DNA of 64,000 nucleotides from Dactylorhiza incarnata (GCA_033032865.1 JAWHQI010000276.1:2480001-2544000), one strand, 5' to 3'. Positions 11,036 to 22,213 are shown, counted from the stretch's first letter. The notes: generated by a model from the letters alone, not told the origin. Program-made: numbers and translations.

Positions 11036-13006
11036 CTCCCCCTTGAAGTGGGAAGTGGAAGTCAGCCCAAGCAAACTCCGCAATCGACCAAAAGGTCCCT
11101 TTGCCAGCGGCTTAATGAATATGTCAGCAACGTTCTCCTTGCTCTGCACATGCTCCACAATAGAAGATCCCTCCAACATCTTCTCACGAATGAAATGATG
11201 ATGAATCTCTATGTGCTTCGTACGCGCGTGACAAACTGGATTGTTCACCAGTTTGAGAGCACTATCGTTGACACCACGTAGCAGAGTAGGACCTCCCACC
11301 TCCCTATAAATGTCCTCAATAAGCCTCCTAAGTCAGATGGCTTCCTGAGCCGCCAAAGCCGAAGCTTTGTACTCCACTTCCGTGGTAGAGACAGACACAT
11401 AATCCTGCTTCTTGCTGCACCATGAAATAGCTGTAGAGCCTGTCATAAATACATATCCAGACGTCGATCTCTGATCATCCTAATCTTCTCCATAATCAGC
11501 ATCCATGTACCCGTGCAAGCAAAAGCCCGAATCTCTCCCGTAGAAGAGATCCAAATCCGAGGTGGACTTGACATATTTCAATATACTCCTAGCCGCCACA
11601 AGATGAGTCTTCCGAGGCTCTGGCATAAACCGACTCACCCTGCCAACTGCATACACAATATCCGGCCTCGTGATCGTCAAGTATATCAAGCTTCCGACAA
11701 AAGCCCGGAACACCAAAGGATCGGTAAGAACCTTTCCTTCATCTCGCCGAAGATGATCTCCAACCTCCAGTGGAGTAGAGCTGCTCTTCCCACCTTCCAT
11801 GCTGAATCTCTTCACGATTCGATCCGCATAGCGCTTCTGGGAAACGAGCACACCGCTCTCTTTCCTCTCCACTTCAAGCCCAAGGAAATGGTGGAGCTCG
11901 CCCAAATCCTTCATCTCAAATCTGATAGCTAGCTCAGCACGAAGCCTAGCTACCTCCATCTCAGAATTCCCCGTGACGATCATATCGTCAACGTATAGCA
12001 GCACCAAGACCTGAAGCTCCCCAGTCTTCTTTACGAATAAGCTCGAATAAGAATCAGAAGCAAAATATCTGCAGAACTGGAGGTATTCTGCGATCTTCCC
12101 GTACCACGCCTGAGGCGCTTGCTTCAAGCCGTAAAGAGCCTTCTTGAGCTAGAAAACATATCTTAGGTGCTCTTCGGATACATAACCAGGTGGCTGATCC
12201 ATGAAGATATCCTTGTCAATCTCGCCATATAAGAAAGCGTTCTTCACGTCGAGTTGCCAAATCTTCCATCCTTGGCAAGCTGCCAATGCAATCACCACCT
12301 GGACCGAAGTCATCTTGGCAACGAGACTAAACATTTCTTCATAATCTTCCCCATACTTCCGAGAGAAACCTCGATCTACAAGGCGAGGCTTGTACCGCTC
12401 AATACTTCCGCCAGCCTTCTTCTTCAACTTGAAAACCCACTTGCTAGTCACCGAAGTAACACTCTCAACCTTAGGTACCTAGTCCCAAGTCTCATTCTTC
12501 CTGAGGGCAGCCATTTCTTCATCCATGGCTCCTTCCCACTCCTTGACTCCAACGACATTTTCATAACAAGATGGCTCTCTCTCATCCAGGGGACCCGCGA
12601 AGAAACATGAGACAAAGCTCACCAAATTTCCGCCCGTATACCGATCAGGTGGAATAATGGTCCTCTTGGACCTCCTTTGAGCTTGGCTCTGAACCACCTC
12701 TTCCACTGCAGCTTATGGACTAACTCTCTTCTAAGATAGACACGGAGCCTCGCTTCCCCTGCTTCCAGAACCTGAAGCACCTGGTCCAGAGCTAGAAATA
12801 CCTGGAGCACCTGGAGAAACAGGTAACTCCGCCAGAACTTCCTGTGCAGCTTCCTCTGGTCCACCATCTACCCTGCTTCCTTGTAACTCAACAGAAGAGC
12901 TACCTTGGTATGACGTCAACTCGTCGAACACCACATCCCTTGAGACCACATACCTCCGTGTCTCGGGATCCATGCATCTCCACCCTTTATTCCGGTCTAA
13001 GATCAA
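11030..13006 (-). pseudogene. Copia pol (integrase end, RT, RNase H), element I
   Basis: The minus-strand translation begins inside the integrase C-terminal region (DRNKGWRCMDPETRRYVVSRDVVFDE). RT follows with KWVFKLKKKAGG, WQLDVKNAFLYGEID and the catalytic YVDDMIVTG. Then come FEMKDLGELHHFLGLEVE, GSLIYLTITRPDIVYAVGRVSR and RNase H with [18 protein letters not shown] and ARTKHIEIHHHFIREK, ending SHFKGEC before the LTR. At least six in-frame stops are visible, including one before LKKALYGLKQAPQAWY and one after DADYGED. Gag, protease and the integrase catalytic core are missing: copia sequence stops at about 13006 where LTR-like repeats start. It is the same family as E but in opposite orientation. 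Confidence 0.9.
11036..11044 (-). other. Polypurine tract of copia I
   Basis: AAGGGGGAG on minus sits directly before the LTR start TGTTAAA, matching the E tract at 59921-59930. Confidence 0.85.
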
Positions 13007-13010
13007 AGGG

Positions 13011-13250
13011 TTCTCGAGAGATCAAATGCAGAGAATAGAAAATTTCGAGAGATCCCAAAGGCAGGAATCAACTGATTTCTCGAGAAATCCCAAGGGCAGG
13101 AGATAAAGTTTCTCGAGAAATCCCAAAGCAGAGACCTTGATTTCTCGAGAATCTAAGGCAGGAACCTTGATTTCTCGAGAAATCCAAGGCAGGAACAACA
13201 GGTTTCTTGAGAAATCCAAGGCAGGATCCTTGATTTCTCGAGAACGCCAG
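13011..13250. repeat. TTTCTCGAGAAA tandem array (J LTR)
   Basis: Seven or so units of about 30-33 bp each contain TTTCTCGAGAAA, a perfect 12-bp palindrome around an XhoI-type core, followed by TCCAAGGCAGGA. One more copy lies at 13593-13604, after the next array. Confidence 0.85.
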
Positions 13251-13580
13251 GCCGTTCGACGAACGCCAGGCCGTTCGATGAATGCCAGACCGTTCGACGA
13301 ATGACGAACGCCAGGCTGTTCAACGAACGACGAATGCCAGGCCGTTCGACGAACGCCAGGCCGTTTGATGAACGCCAGGCCGTTTGACAAACGCCAGGCC
13401 GTTCGGCAAACGACGAACGCCAGGCTGTTCGCCGAACAACGAACGCCAGGTCGTTCGACGAACGCCAGGCCGTTCGACGAATGCCAGACCATTCCACAAA
13501 CGCCAGGCCGTTCGACGAACGCCAGGCCATTTGACGAACGCCAGGCCGTTCGACGAACGCCAGGCCATTCGATGAACGCT
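13245..13580. repeat. 19-bp CGCCAGGCCGTTCGACGAA tandem array (J LTR)
   Basis: About 17 units of 19 bp in nearly continuous head-to-tail order carry the TTCGACGAA core. Some units have the C-to-T changes expected of methylated CpG. The array is embedded inside the TTTCTCGAGAAA array, one copy of which flanks it on each side. Confidence 0.9.
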
Positions 13581-14109
13581 ATGAAGCAACTGATTTCTCG
13601 AGAAATCCAAGGCTGCAGGAAAAAGAATCTAGGGCATCCGTAGGTTGTCCAGGGAAAACTCCAGATATGCAACTATCATACATGTGCTCAAGGTACAAGC
13701 TAAAAACATAGCCATAACTCAACCAAGGAGAAGAAGAGTGCTTCAACAAACAAGAAGGAAGGAGGAAAAATAGCCACTTGCCTTAAACCTTGCAAGCTCG
13801 AAGTTCTCCACTCCAAAGCTATGGATCGGCCAAAAACTCACTCAAGAACAACAACCTGAAACTTTTCGGATCAAAAAGGAGGAGTTAGGTCACTACCTTA
13901 ACTCCAAAAATTCCACGAAACGGGAAAAGCTTACCACTAGAACGAAGATCTCGCAGAGAGCTTTCCGAATCCACTCTCCAAACACGATTCCGACTACTAT
14001 AGCCTTTGAATTGCTGGCCGGAAGCTCCATGACACGCCGCTCTCTCTCTCACGCCCGACGGCTGGTTTGGTTCGAGGAAGGAAGAAGATGAATAGGGAGA
14101 GAATTTTTG

Positions 14110-14122
14110 ATATTTATATAAA
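14110..14122 (-). promoter_or_regulatory. TATA box of J LTR
   Basis: TTTATATAAATA on minus precedes the leader part of the LTR. It places the palindrome arrays downstream of the likely start, inside the transcribed R-U5 or leader. Confidence 0.55.
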
Positions 14123-14495
14123 CCCTAATTTAATATTTAATTAATTAAATAATTCTCCCTTTTACTTAAACTGTGAGGGCGACCAAAACACCTCAGATTT
14201 TCATGAAAATCGCACCTAAACTGAAAATCAGCGCTACAAATCCAACGGCGAAGTCAGAATTCAATTCCAACTAGCAAAACTTGGGATAAAGCCTCCCGAA
14301 GCTAAGATCTTAATAACTACTCAAAATCTTCTCTATAGCTCGAAACGACGCGAAATCTCGCACGCTCGATCTAAACTACATACTTTAACTAAGCTAAGGA
14401 CCAAAACTAAACCTGACGAGCTGACATAACGCCCTTACGCCAAATTTATGCCACAACGGTCATGTAAATAATTAATGAAAACCAGGGGCGTTACA

Positions 14496-14512
14496 GTCAC
14501 TCCCCCTAAAAG
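14496..14512 (-). other. Polypurine tract of J
   Basis: On minus, CCTTTTAGGGGGAGTGAC leads into TGTAACGCCCC. It is nearly identical to the D tract. Confidence 0.85.
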
Positions 14513-14630
14513 GAAGTTTCATCCCGAAACTTGAAATCCAAGGATCAAGAAAGATACAAAATGAAATCCAAAGGTTACCTGACTGGAGATTTACCCAAAA
14601 TCTAAGAGAAGAGGGTAGGATGAGTCTCTC

Positions 14631-17600
14631 TCATGGTAGACTCCAGCTCCCATGTTGCGCTTTCGACACCCTGATTCTTCCAAAGTACCTTAACCATCGG
14701 GATCGTCTTCCTCCGCAACACACGCTCTTGAGTCTCCAAGATTTGGACAGGCTCTTCAAATACAAAAGATTGGGCTGCACTACGGGCACCGAATCAAGAA
14801 CAAGCCGACCACTACGCAAACACTTACTCAGCTGGCTCACATGAAACACATCGTGAACATTAGGGAAGGATGCAGGCAAATCCAATCTATAAGCTGACAC
14901 TCCGATGCGCTCAACAATCTGGAAAGGTCCCACATACTGGGGATCTAACTTGTGGTTCCTTCCAAATCTCTTAATGCCCGACATCAGAGAAACTTTCAAG
15001 AACACTAAGTCTCCGACGGCAAACTCAAGATCCACCCTTCTCCGATTGGCAGACTTCTCATACCGCTCCTGAGCAATACGAAGCTTCTCGCGGATATGAG
15101 TCACGACAACGCTCATCTCTTCCAAAGCCTCTGGGGCCTAACAACGGCCTCTCACCAACCTCGGTCCAAAACAAGGGAGTTCGGCAACACCTCCCATACA
15201 GAGCCGCAAAGGGGGCTATTTGCAAGCTTTCCTAATAACTGTTATTGTAGGCAAATTCCATCAATCCAAAACGCTTGTCCCACGCTCCTCCATGATCCAA
15301 AATATAGCACCTGATCATATCTTCCAAAATTTGATTCACTCTCTTTGTCTGACCATTGGTATGAGGGTGGTAAGTGGTAGAGTATCTAAGGTCAGTACCC
15401 AAAGCTCCCTGCAAACTCCTCCAGAAGCGAGACATATCTGGAATCCTGATCTGACACAATGCTCACGGGAACAATATGCAATCTGATGACTTCATTCAAA
15501 TAAAGTTCTGCTATTTTCTCCATAGAGTAGACGATTTTAAAAGGCACAGAGTGAGCACACTTTGTCAAACGGTCGACTATGACCCATACCGAATCGTGTC
15601 CTCCGGGGGATCTCGGTAAACCAGTAATGAAGTCCATTGAGATACTCTCCCGCTTCTAGCTTGGAATATCCAAAGGATTCAGTTTACCTTCAGGCCTATT
15701 ATGATCTACCTTAACGCGCTGACAAGTAAAACATTCTGAAACATACTTAGCTATATCGTTCTTCATACCTGACCACCAAACGATCTGCTTCAGGTCTTTG
15801 TACATTTTCGTGGAACCAGGATGATATGAAACACTTGAGTCATGCGCTTCACTACAGATCTTTGCTCAAATATCTTCGGTTGCGGGAATGCAATATCTAC
15901 CTCGATACATCAGGGTATCTTTATCATCGATTGAAAAGTCTGGTAATTCCCCTTTCTCAGTCCTATTCCGAAGATGCTGCAGATCAGGATCTTCCTTCTA
16001 ATGCAGTCTTGTAAGGGTAATCCAAGAAGGATCTTCAGCTTCAAGACTCGAAGGTGTGGTACTACTACCGACTGAGATATCCATCAGCATAAACTCCTCC
16101 ACTAAGGACTGCACCGAGAGATTGAAGACATGCGCGGTCTTTCTACTCAGGGCATCGACCACTACATTAGCCTTACCTAGATGATACATGATATCAACTT
16201 CATAATCCGCCACATACTCCAACCACCTACGCTGGCGCAGATTCAACTCTTTTGGGGTAAAGACATACTTCAGACTCTTGTGATCCATGAAAATCTTGCA
16301 TGACACTCCATATAATAGATGTCTCCACAGCTTTAAAGCATAAATCATTGCAGCAAATTCTAAGTAATGCGTAGGGTAATTCTTTTCATGAACTTTCAAT
16401 TGTCTAGACCCATAGGCAATCACCTTTCCTTCTTGCATCAAAACACACCCTAGTCCAATGTGAGATGCGTCCACATAAATATCATACTCTATTCCTTCGA
16501 TCGGCAAGGCCAACACAGGAGCACTGCACAAACGCCTCTTTAATTCCTGAAAGGCTTCTTCGCAATTATCGCTCCAAACAAAAGCGGTATTATTCTGGGT
16601 AAGCTTAGTTAAAGGTGCTGACAACACTGAGAACCCTTGAACAAACCTCCTGTAGTACCCAGCCAACCCTAAGAAACTCCTTATCTCATTAGGCGTTGAA
16701 GGCATCTTCCAATCCAACACAGCAAAAATCTTAGCGGGGTCTACAGTAATTCCATCTTTATTCACCACATGACCCAGAAAGGATACCTGAGGAAGCCAGA
16801 ACTCACACTTGCTCAGTTTCGCATACAACTTGTGCTCTCTAAGGGTAGACAATACTAAGCGCAAATGCGTAGCATGCTCCTCAGCACTTCTGGAATACAC
16901 CAACACATCATCGATGAATACCACTACAAAATGATCCAGAAAATCCTTGAACACGCGGTTCATCATGACCATAAATGCAGAGGGTGCATTCGTCAAACCA
17001 AAAGACATAACCAGAAACTCAAAATGACCATAACGGGAACGAAAGGCAGTCTGGGGAACGTCCGACTCACGGATCCTCAACTGATGGTAGCCTGATCAAA
17101 AGTCAATCTTCGAAAACACCGTGCTACCACGCAACTGATCAAACAGATCATCTATCCTCGGCAACAGATACATGTTCTTGATCGTCACTTTGTTTAACTC
17201 TCTATAATCTATGCACAACCTCATGGAACCGTCCTTCTTTTTCACAAACAAAATTGGAGCACCCCAGGGCGAAGAACTTGGCCAAATGAATCCACAATGC
17301 AACAACTCATCTAATTGAGTTCACAACACTTCTAGCTCACGCGGGGCCATACGGTACGGTGCCTTAGCGATAGGACGAGTACCAGGCTCAAGATCAATAA
17401 CTAATTCCACATCTCTATCAGGCGGAAGACCAGGAAGACTGACGGGAAAGACATCAGGAAACTCTCGCACCACTGAAACACCCTCGATACACGGCGAACC
17501 ACTAATAGTTTCTAACATCGAAACAAGGTAAGCCAAGCACCCAGAATTTAACAGTTTCTGAACACATACCGCAGAAATTATCGGGGAACTATGGCATGGA

Positions 17601-17958
17601 GATCCAAAAATGCTCATGAGATGACCGTTGTCCATCACAAAGTCCAGACGCTTTTCCTTGCATCGGATGACAGCATCATAACTGGACAACCAATCCATAC
17701 CCAAAATCACGTCAAAGTCTTCTAGGTCCAGCACCTTGAGATCAGTAAACGCTAAGAAATCTCCTAAGAGAACGGGGCAACTTCGGATGCACAGGTTCGA
17801 GGATACCAAATCACTAGAAGGGAACTTAACGAGGAATGAATCGTTGCCCAGCTCAGGGGTCAAACGGTGGCGCTCGACAAAGGCCCTTGCTACGAACGAA
17901 TGGGTAGCACCCGAATCGAAAAGAACACGCGCCCAACGATTCTTTACCTTAAATCTCC
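14631..17958 (-). pseudogene. Chromovirus pol (PR-RT-RH-IN), element J
   Basis: From right to left on minus: protease with FDSGATHSFVARAF; the PR-RT linker ending [12 protein letters not shown] with [26 protein letters not shown] and [14 protein letters not shown]; RNase H with [31 protein letters not shown]; integrase with the HHCC cysteines SECFTC, the MDFITGLP block, YHPHTNGQTKRVNQ, and the chromovirus C-terminal [19 protein letters not shown]. It is closely related to D. Many stops interrupt it (for example near 15998, 17093 and 17318), most explicable as C-to-T or G-to-A changes from codons kept in D. At least two frameshifts also occur. The integrase Glu of QTERVNQ is Lys here. Confidence 0.92.
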
Positions 17959-18039
17959 CTAGAAGTGCGAAAAAAGAAACTAGTCTAATACAGCGAAACT
18001 AAAAGGAATCAAAACTTAACAGCTGGCTTAAGGTCTAAC
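17959..18039 (-). other. Putative gag-protease intron, element J (81 nt)
   Basis: On minus the gag frame reads GTG ATT GCA GGT TAG and stops. Removing GTTAGACC...CTTCTAG, 81 nt with GT-AG ends and a T-rich 3' half, joins GCA-G to GG-AGA-TTT-AAG. This restores the frame VIAGRFKVKNRWARVLFDSGATH into protease. The same arrangement occurs in D. Confidence 0.6.
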
Positions 18040-18208
18040 CTGCAATCACTTGGGTCGAAGACTGCGCTTGCTCCTGGGTTAACACGTTCAACTTTCCTCT
18101 TCCTTTATCCTGATGCTGCGGCGGCGGCAAGGCTCAAAGCGGAACTGGCTGCAACGGGGGTTGAACTCGCGGACATTGAAACTTCACGTGCCCCTTCTGT
18201 CCGCACTG
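18040..18208 (-). pseudogene. Gag C-terminal fragment of J
   Basis: On minus this encodes FQCGQKGHVKFQC, a CCHC zinc knuckle (C-X2-C-X4-H-X4-C). A Pro/Gln-rich tail and the end TQVIAG follow, matching the D gag C-terminus. The rest of gag is deleted: at about 18208 the sequence jumps into LTR DNA. Confidence 0.8.
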
Positions 18209-18490
18209 AAAATCGCACCTAAACTGAAAATCGGCGTTACGAATCCAACGTCGAAGTTAGAATTCAATTCCGACGAGCCAAACTCGGGATAAAGCCTCCC
18301 GAAGCTGAGATCTTAATAACTACTCAAAATCTTCTCTATAGCTCGAAACGACGCGAAATCTCACACGCTCGATCTAAATTACATACTTTAACTAAGCTAA
18401 GGCCCAAAACTAAACCTGACGTAACTCCCTTACGCCAAATTTACACCATAGCGGTCACATAAATAATTAACAAAAACCAGGCGCGTTACA
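18209..18490 (-). mobile_element. 5' LTR fragment of J
   Basis: These 282 bp match 14207-14495, the first part of the J LTR, ending GCGCGTTACA on plus. The rest of this LTR, the primer site and most of gag are missing. Confidence 0.85.
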
Positions 18491-18544
18491 ACCGCTATCT
18501 CTCGGACCACACATCAGAGATATGTGATTTTGAGCGGGGGAGGA
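18491..18544 (+). other. Internal 3' end and polypurine tract of element K
   Basis: The final 10 bases GGGGGAGGAT abut an LTR starting TGATGT. The upstream 44 bp are all that remains here of K's internal DNA before J begins. Confidence 0.65.
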
Positions 18545-19537
18545 TTGATGTCGCGGCCCCTCCACCACTACTTAATAATGATCTGGTTGTCGAGGCACAA
18601 TGACATAAAGATTTTAGGTGCCATGATGACGCTAACGGAAGACAGCGTTACAACCTCCGCCCGCAGCGTGCTAAGCCCACTTGAAGACCAATTTACTTAT
18701 TTATTATGCTCTATTATTTTATATTTGTGAATATAAAATTATTCCATGTTTAGGTAATAATTTTATATTCATGTAAGAATTTGTATTATTTATTTCCTAC
18801 ACTTTTAAACCATTTGGTGTGTATTTAACCGCTCGGATGGTTGAGATTACATCTCCATCTTGGACGGTTATATGTTGTTTGTAACTCCTATATAAGGAGA
18901 CTTTTATGTGGATTAAGAAGATTTGAAAAAAAAAACTAACCTAATTCTCCTCCTTGAGAATTTCGGCCAAGAGGGATTCCTCCCTAGCCGCCGCCCACTT
19001 GTGGTGTGAAGCCACCTCTTGCTCCCTCCATCCCTCATCGATGTGACTCTGGCGTGGATTCCGTGGAGAGAGTGATTTTCCCACTTATCTTGTGTGCTTG
19101 TTGGATCCGGGTTGGGTAACTTCTCCTTCCCCATCTTGTGATTTCTTTCTTTAGAATTTGTGGAGGTTGAGCATCCATTTTATCCGTGATTTTTAAATAC
19201 TCCGCTTGCAATTTTCTGAAATCAATTTCGTTGTTAACGAACTTTCTTTATTCTGGATCGGGTAGGTCCAAGTTGCTTGAGCGGATCTTGGCCTATAGCC
19301 TTGGTTTTGCTCTCCAAAAGGATTGGCAACCTTTATGTTAATTTGGGGAATAATCCGACTCTCTTTCGATCGTTATTTTAGAGTCGCTCATTCCTCCCTT
19401 GTGGTGTATGTGCTGCGTTAGATGCAAATCGTATTGCGACAATAGATGCTTGTGTAGGTGCGGTAGATCTAGGCGTGAAGGGCGCCGTGAGAGTTTTTGT
19501 TCGTGTCGATCTCCAACTCACGGACATCCCTACATCA
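18545..19537 (+). mobile_element. 3' LTR of element K
   Basis: The LTR of 993 bp begins TGATGT and ends ACATCA, a perfect 6-bp terminal inversion, between a polypurine tract on the left and broken copia RT sequence on the right. A TATA box lies at 18889-18895. It contains no gene. The family is not recognised; no pol remains in the window. Confidence 0.7.
18889..18895 (+). promoter_or_regulatory. TATA box of K LTR
   Basis: TATATAA followed by GGAGAC lies 345 bp into the LTR, a typical U3-R position. Confidence 0.65.
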
Positions 19538-19638
19538 TGTTGTATGTTGATGACATGATCATCAGGGGAACTTGGAGGCCGAGGTAGCTAAGTTTCGGGT
19601 TGAATTATCTATCAGATTCGAGATGAAGGATCTTGGGG
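19538..19638 (+). pseudogene. Copia RT fragment, element E (left half)
   Basis: This encodes LYVDDMIIRG, the RT catalytic motif. After a frameshift LEAEVAKFRVELSIRFEMKDLG follows. The next residues of the protein, ELHHF, resume at 59064 after element B. Everything upstream of YVDD is lost at the K LTR. Confidence 0.88.
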
Positions 19639-21309
19639 TGATGATTCCAATTTATATAGGGTTTTTCAGACTCATCTGGGCTAGTTTTCACGCACTTGCA
19701 CTTCACTTTTGTATCATAATCGTTTCTATTTACGCAATAACATTTACGTACACGAAGTGCACATTTAAGCCCATTTTGGTGTGGTTTTATCCTACGCTTG
19801 TATTCAACTCATTTTTATAGTTATATAGATCTTTGCGAATGCTTGGATTGGATATTATTTTGCCTATGCCAGTGGTCCTGGATGTTTTCCTATAGGTACA
19901 TGGTTTGTGTGGACGCTCGGAGTTGGTTTGGGCATTTTTAGCCTAAATGGCCACTGGTTGTGCGTTTTTGTTCGCGCACGATCAGGCGCACGACCAGTGG
20001 TTGTGTGCATTCCTCCATTATTCACCCGATCGGTTTGCACGATCACTGGATTCCTTCTCGCATGACCACTGGTCGTGCGCCACTGCCCGTGTGCTATTTT
20101 GGCATTCCATATTATGCTACAGGCTGTCCGTGCACGATCAATGGCATTTCTTCGCGAACGATCACTGGTCGTGGGCCACTAATCGTGCATGCTGTTTTAT
20201 TCTGACGCTTATATATAGCCTGCTTCGCAATTTTATGTCACACAGACCAGCACCATCATCGCCGATTTTTTGAGCTCCAGTCCGCCTTTTTCGCCATTCC
20301 ATCGACGCACACCTTCAGGAGGTGCTCCGGGCATATTCTTCACGCCAATCTCGAGCCGGAGTATCCTCTTGGCCTCCTCCATTGTTCAGAAGCTTCGAAG
20401 CTCCATTTCAACGGATTTTGCACTATATTCTTGGAGTTCTCCGGCAAGATCGTGGTTGAAGGCTATTGACGAAGAAGATTGGTCCATTGGGAGGTAGTGA
20501 CAACTCTCTTCTACCCCGGACGGTAGTCGAAGATCCAGCGCGGACGAGGATTGACAACCCTATAATTCCGATCGTGTATCGCCAATGAGTCTTCGTGCTT
20601 CAGTTGTAATCTTACCTCCTCCTTGTTAATTTTGTTGATTCTATTTGATGTGTGTGATGTGTATGTATCTGTATGAACGATGTCCACAAACCCTAAATGT
20701 TATTAGTGTAATTTTCTGTGGTTTTGTGGTTATATTTGTGGTTGATGTGATTTGAGGAGCGCCCCCATTCCACCATCCATTCTGCCTGATTACTCGCCCA
20801 TTCCGTGTGCCTACTCTTCCATCTGCCAAGCTAAGCGGTGTTAACAGCCCGTATAATCCACCTCGACTCCGCCGGTGTGAACCATTCCATCCGCAAGCCT
20901 ACTCTTCCATCCGCGCAGCGAAGCGATGCTAACTGCCCGTGTAATCCATCCGCCTAGCAAAGAGGTGCTATCGACCCTCAAAACCTTTAGTAGTTACACT
21001 CACCTCATCCGCTTGCCTTCTCGTCCATCCACCTAGCGAAGCAGTGCATAGCGGCCTGCATAGTAGTAGTTTAGTAAAATAGTTGTATTCTGCTTTCCAC
21101 AATCCAATCCAAACTATTCCGCAATCCATCCGACCTAAAAGACTTCTATCTCAAGTCCTTCCTCAAATGTACACTCCACCTTACTGTGTTCCTTCGAGAT
21201 CGATACTTGGGGATCACTCCCATTTTATATTACTTGAGCGATCGGTACACTGCCGTTTTGTGCCGCAGTCTTGCTAATGCCTATAGCGGTGCGCTAGGCC
21301 AGCGCATCA
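19639..21309 (+). mobile_element. 5' LTR of non-autonomous element B
   Basis: The LTR of 1671 bp runs from TGATGATTCC to CGCATCA, the same length as the 3' copy at 57393-59063. The order is: upstream part, palindrome module (about 19945-20195), TATA, leader, then roughly 60-bp repeats with CATCCGCCTAGCGAAGC cores (20755-21060). It inserted into copia E at the FEMKDLG codons. Confidence 0.92.
19945..20195. repeat. GCACGACCA/TGGTCGTGC palindrome module (B 5' LTR)
   Basis: Repeated inverted motifs such as GCATGACCACTGGTCGTGC lie directly upstream of the TATA at 20209-20217. They match modules in the other B LTR (57700-57945), the A LTRs and N. Confidence 0.85.
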
Positions 21310-21315
21310 AGTTTT

Positions 21316-21333
21316 TGGTGCCATTGCCGAGGA
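21316..21333 (+). other. Primer-binding site of B (tRNA-Asp)
   Basis: TGGTGCCATTGCCGAGGA lies 6 bp after the LTR. It is a three-mismatch copy of the tRNA-Asp complement seen intact in A. Confidence 0.8.
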
Positions 21334-21527
21334 ACACAGTCGTGTGAGTTTCTGGAGAGGGAGAACCTGAGAGAGAGGTTCTTCCATTTGTAAATTGCAT
21401 CCTTTTTGTTTTATTTTTTTCGTATTCTGTTTTTCTTTCTCTAAATATAGGTTTCTTTAGTAATTATTGTTGGGTCTAGTATTTTGCACAATAGTGTTTT
21501 TCTTTTGAATCTGGTTATCTTCACGCA

Positions 21528-22213
21528 ATGTGGGCCTCATTCAATATTCGTTGTCGTTGGTGTGGAGATATCTCTCATGCTAGTGATAGGTGTCCAAAAT
21601 GGAGACAATTGCCCTAACACTCAAGGCCCAGTATATGGAGTAGTGACTTCGTCTGGTACTCCATATGGTGTGCTTAAGTCCTATGGATATTCTTTTGAGC
21701 CTTTACCGGCATACTTCTTTGCGGCTTTAGCACCTGTGGTGCCAAAGAAGCCAGCAAGGAAGTGCTTGTTTTGTCGGAGCACAGATCATGCCTCGAAGGA
21801 TTGGGTTGCTTATCTTCGCCAATTGGACGAGGATAATGAGCCAGATATCCAGATCGTCCCGACTCCTAACTCTGACACCACACCTTCTACCTCTGATTAC
21901 GTAGTTGTGCCACCTTCAAGTTTTAAAGGGAATGATGCAGACACGCTCATCAGAGTTATGGCAGATGTATGTTCCGACATAGCTGAGCATATCTCCCCTG
22001 TGCATACATCACCTTTCTTGGATTCGATTCTTTGTGAGGAATCAGTGCTTGACTTTTATCCAAGCACTATTCCTGCCCCTGTTGTGCATAGTAATACATT
22101 CGTCTTTGATGACATTATTGAGGATGTTTTGCAGGATAAGGCGGGTAAATTGTGTGTTGTGCCTATTCCTATGGAGGAGGATATTTTCCAAGGTGACGAG
22201 GATTCTACCTCAG
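21528..22213 (+). pseudogene. Two-zinc-knuckle acidic protein, element B (5' part)
   Basis: The start is ATG at 21528 (MWASFNIRCRWCGDISHASDRC, first CCHC knuckle). An insertion around 21600 shifts the frame, which continues as GDNCPNTQGPVYG. The second knuckle has CLFCRSTDHASKD with Trp where the last Cys should be (KDW), so it is damaged. The acidic region (LDEDNEPDIQIVPTP, CEESVLDFYPS, PMEEDIFQGDEDSTS) follows. The frame is cut inside the Ser codon by element C and resumes at 55129 as APVEEVQIVEE. Joined length would be about 385 codons. No capsid domain is recognised. Confidence 0.8.

Larger units (their letters stand above)
13007..14495 (-). mobile_element. 3' LTR of chromovirus J (left end uncertain)
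   Basis: On minus it starts TGTAACGCCCC at 14495 next to a polypurine tract. Several stretches match the D LTR, for example the part around GAAAGCTCTC and the CCACTTGCC block. It is cut at about 13007, where it meets copia I. The downstream half holds two palindrome-centred tandem arrays. Bases 13680-14090 hold no gene. Confidence 0.65.

Noticed and set aside
13022..13672. Open frame of 216 codons with repeated Trp-Arg-Ser-Ser-Asn-Gly-Leu-Ala
   Set aside because: It is the translation of the 19-bp tandem array, open in several frames; not a protein gene.
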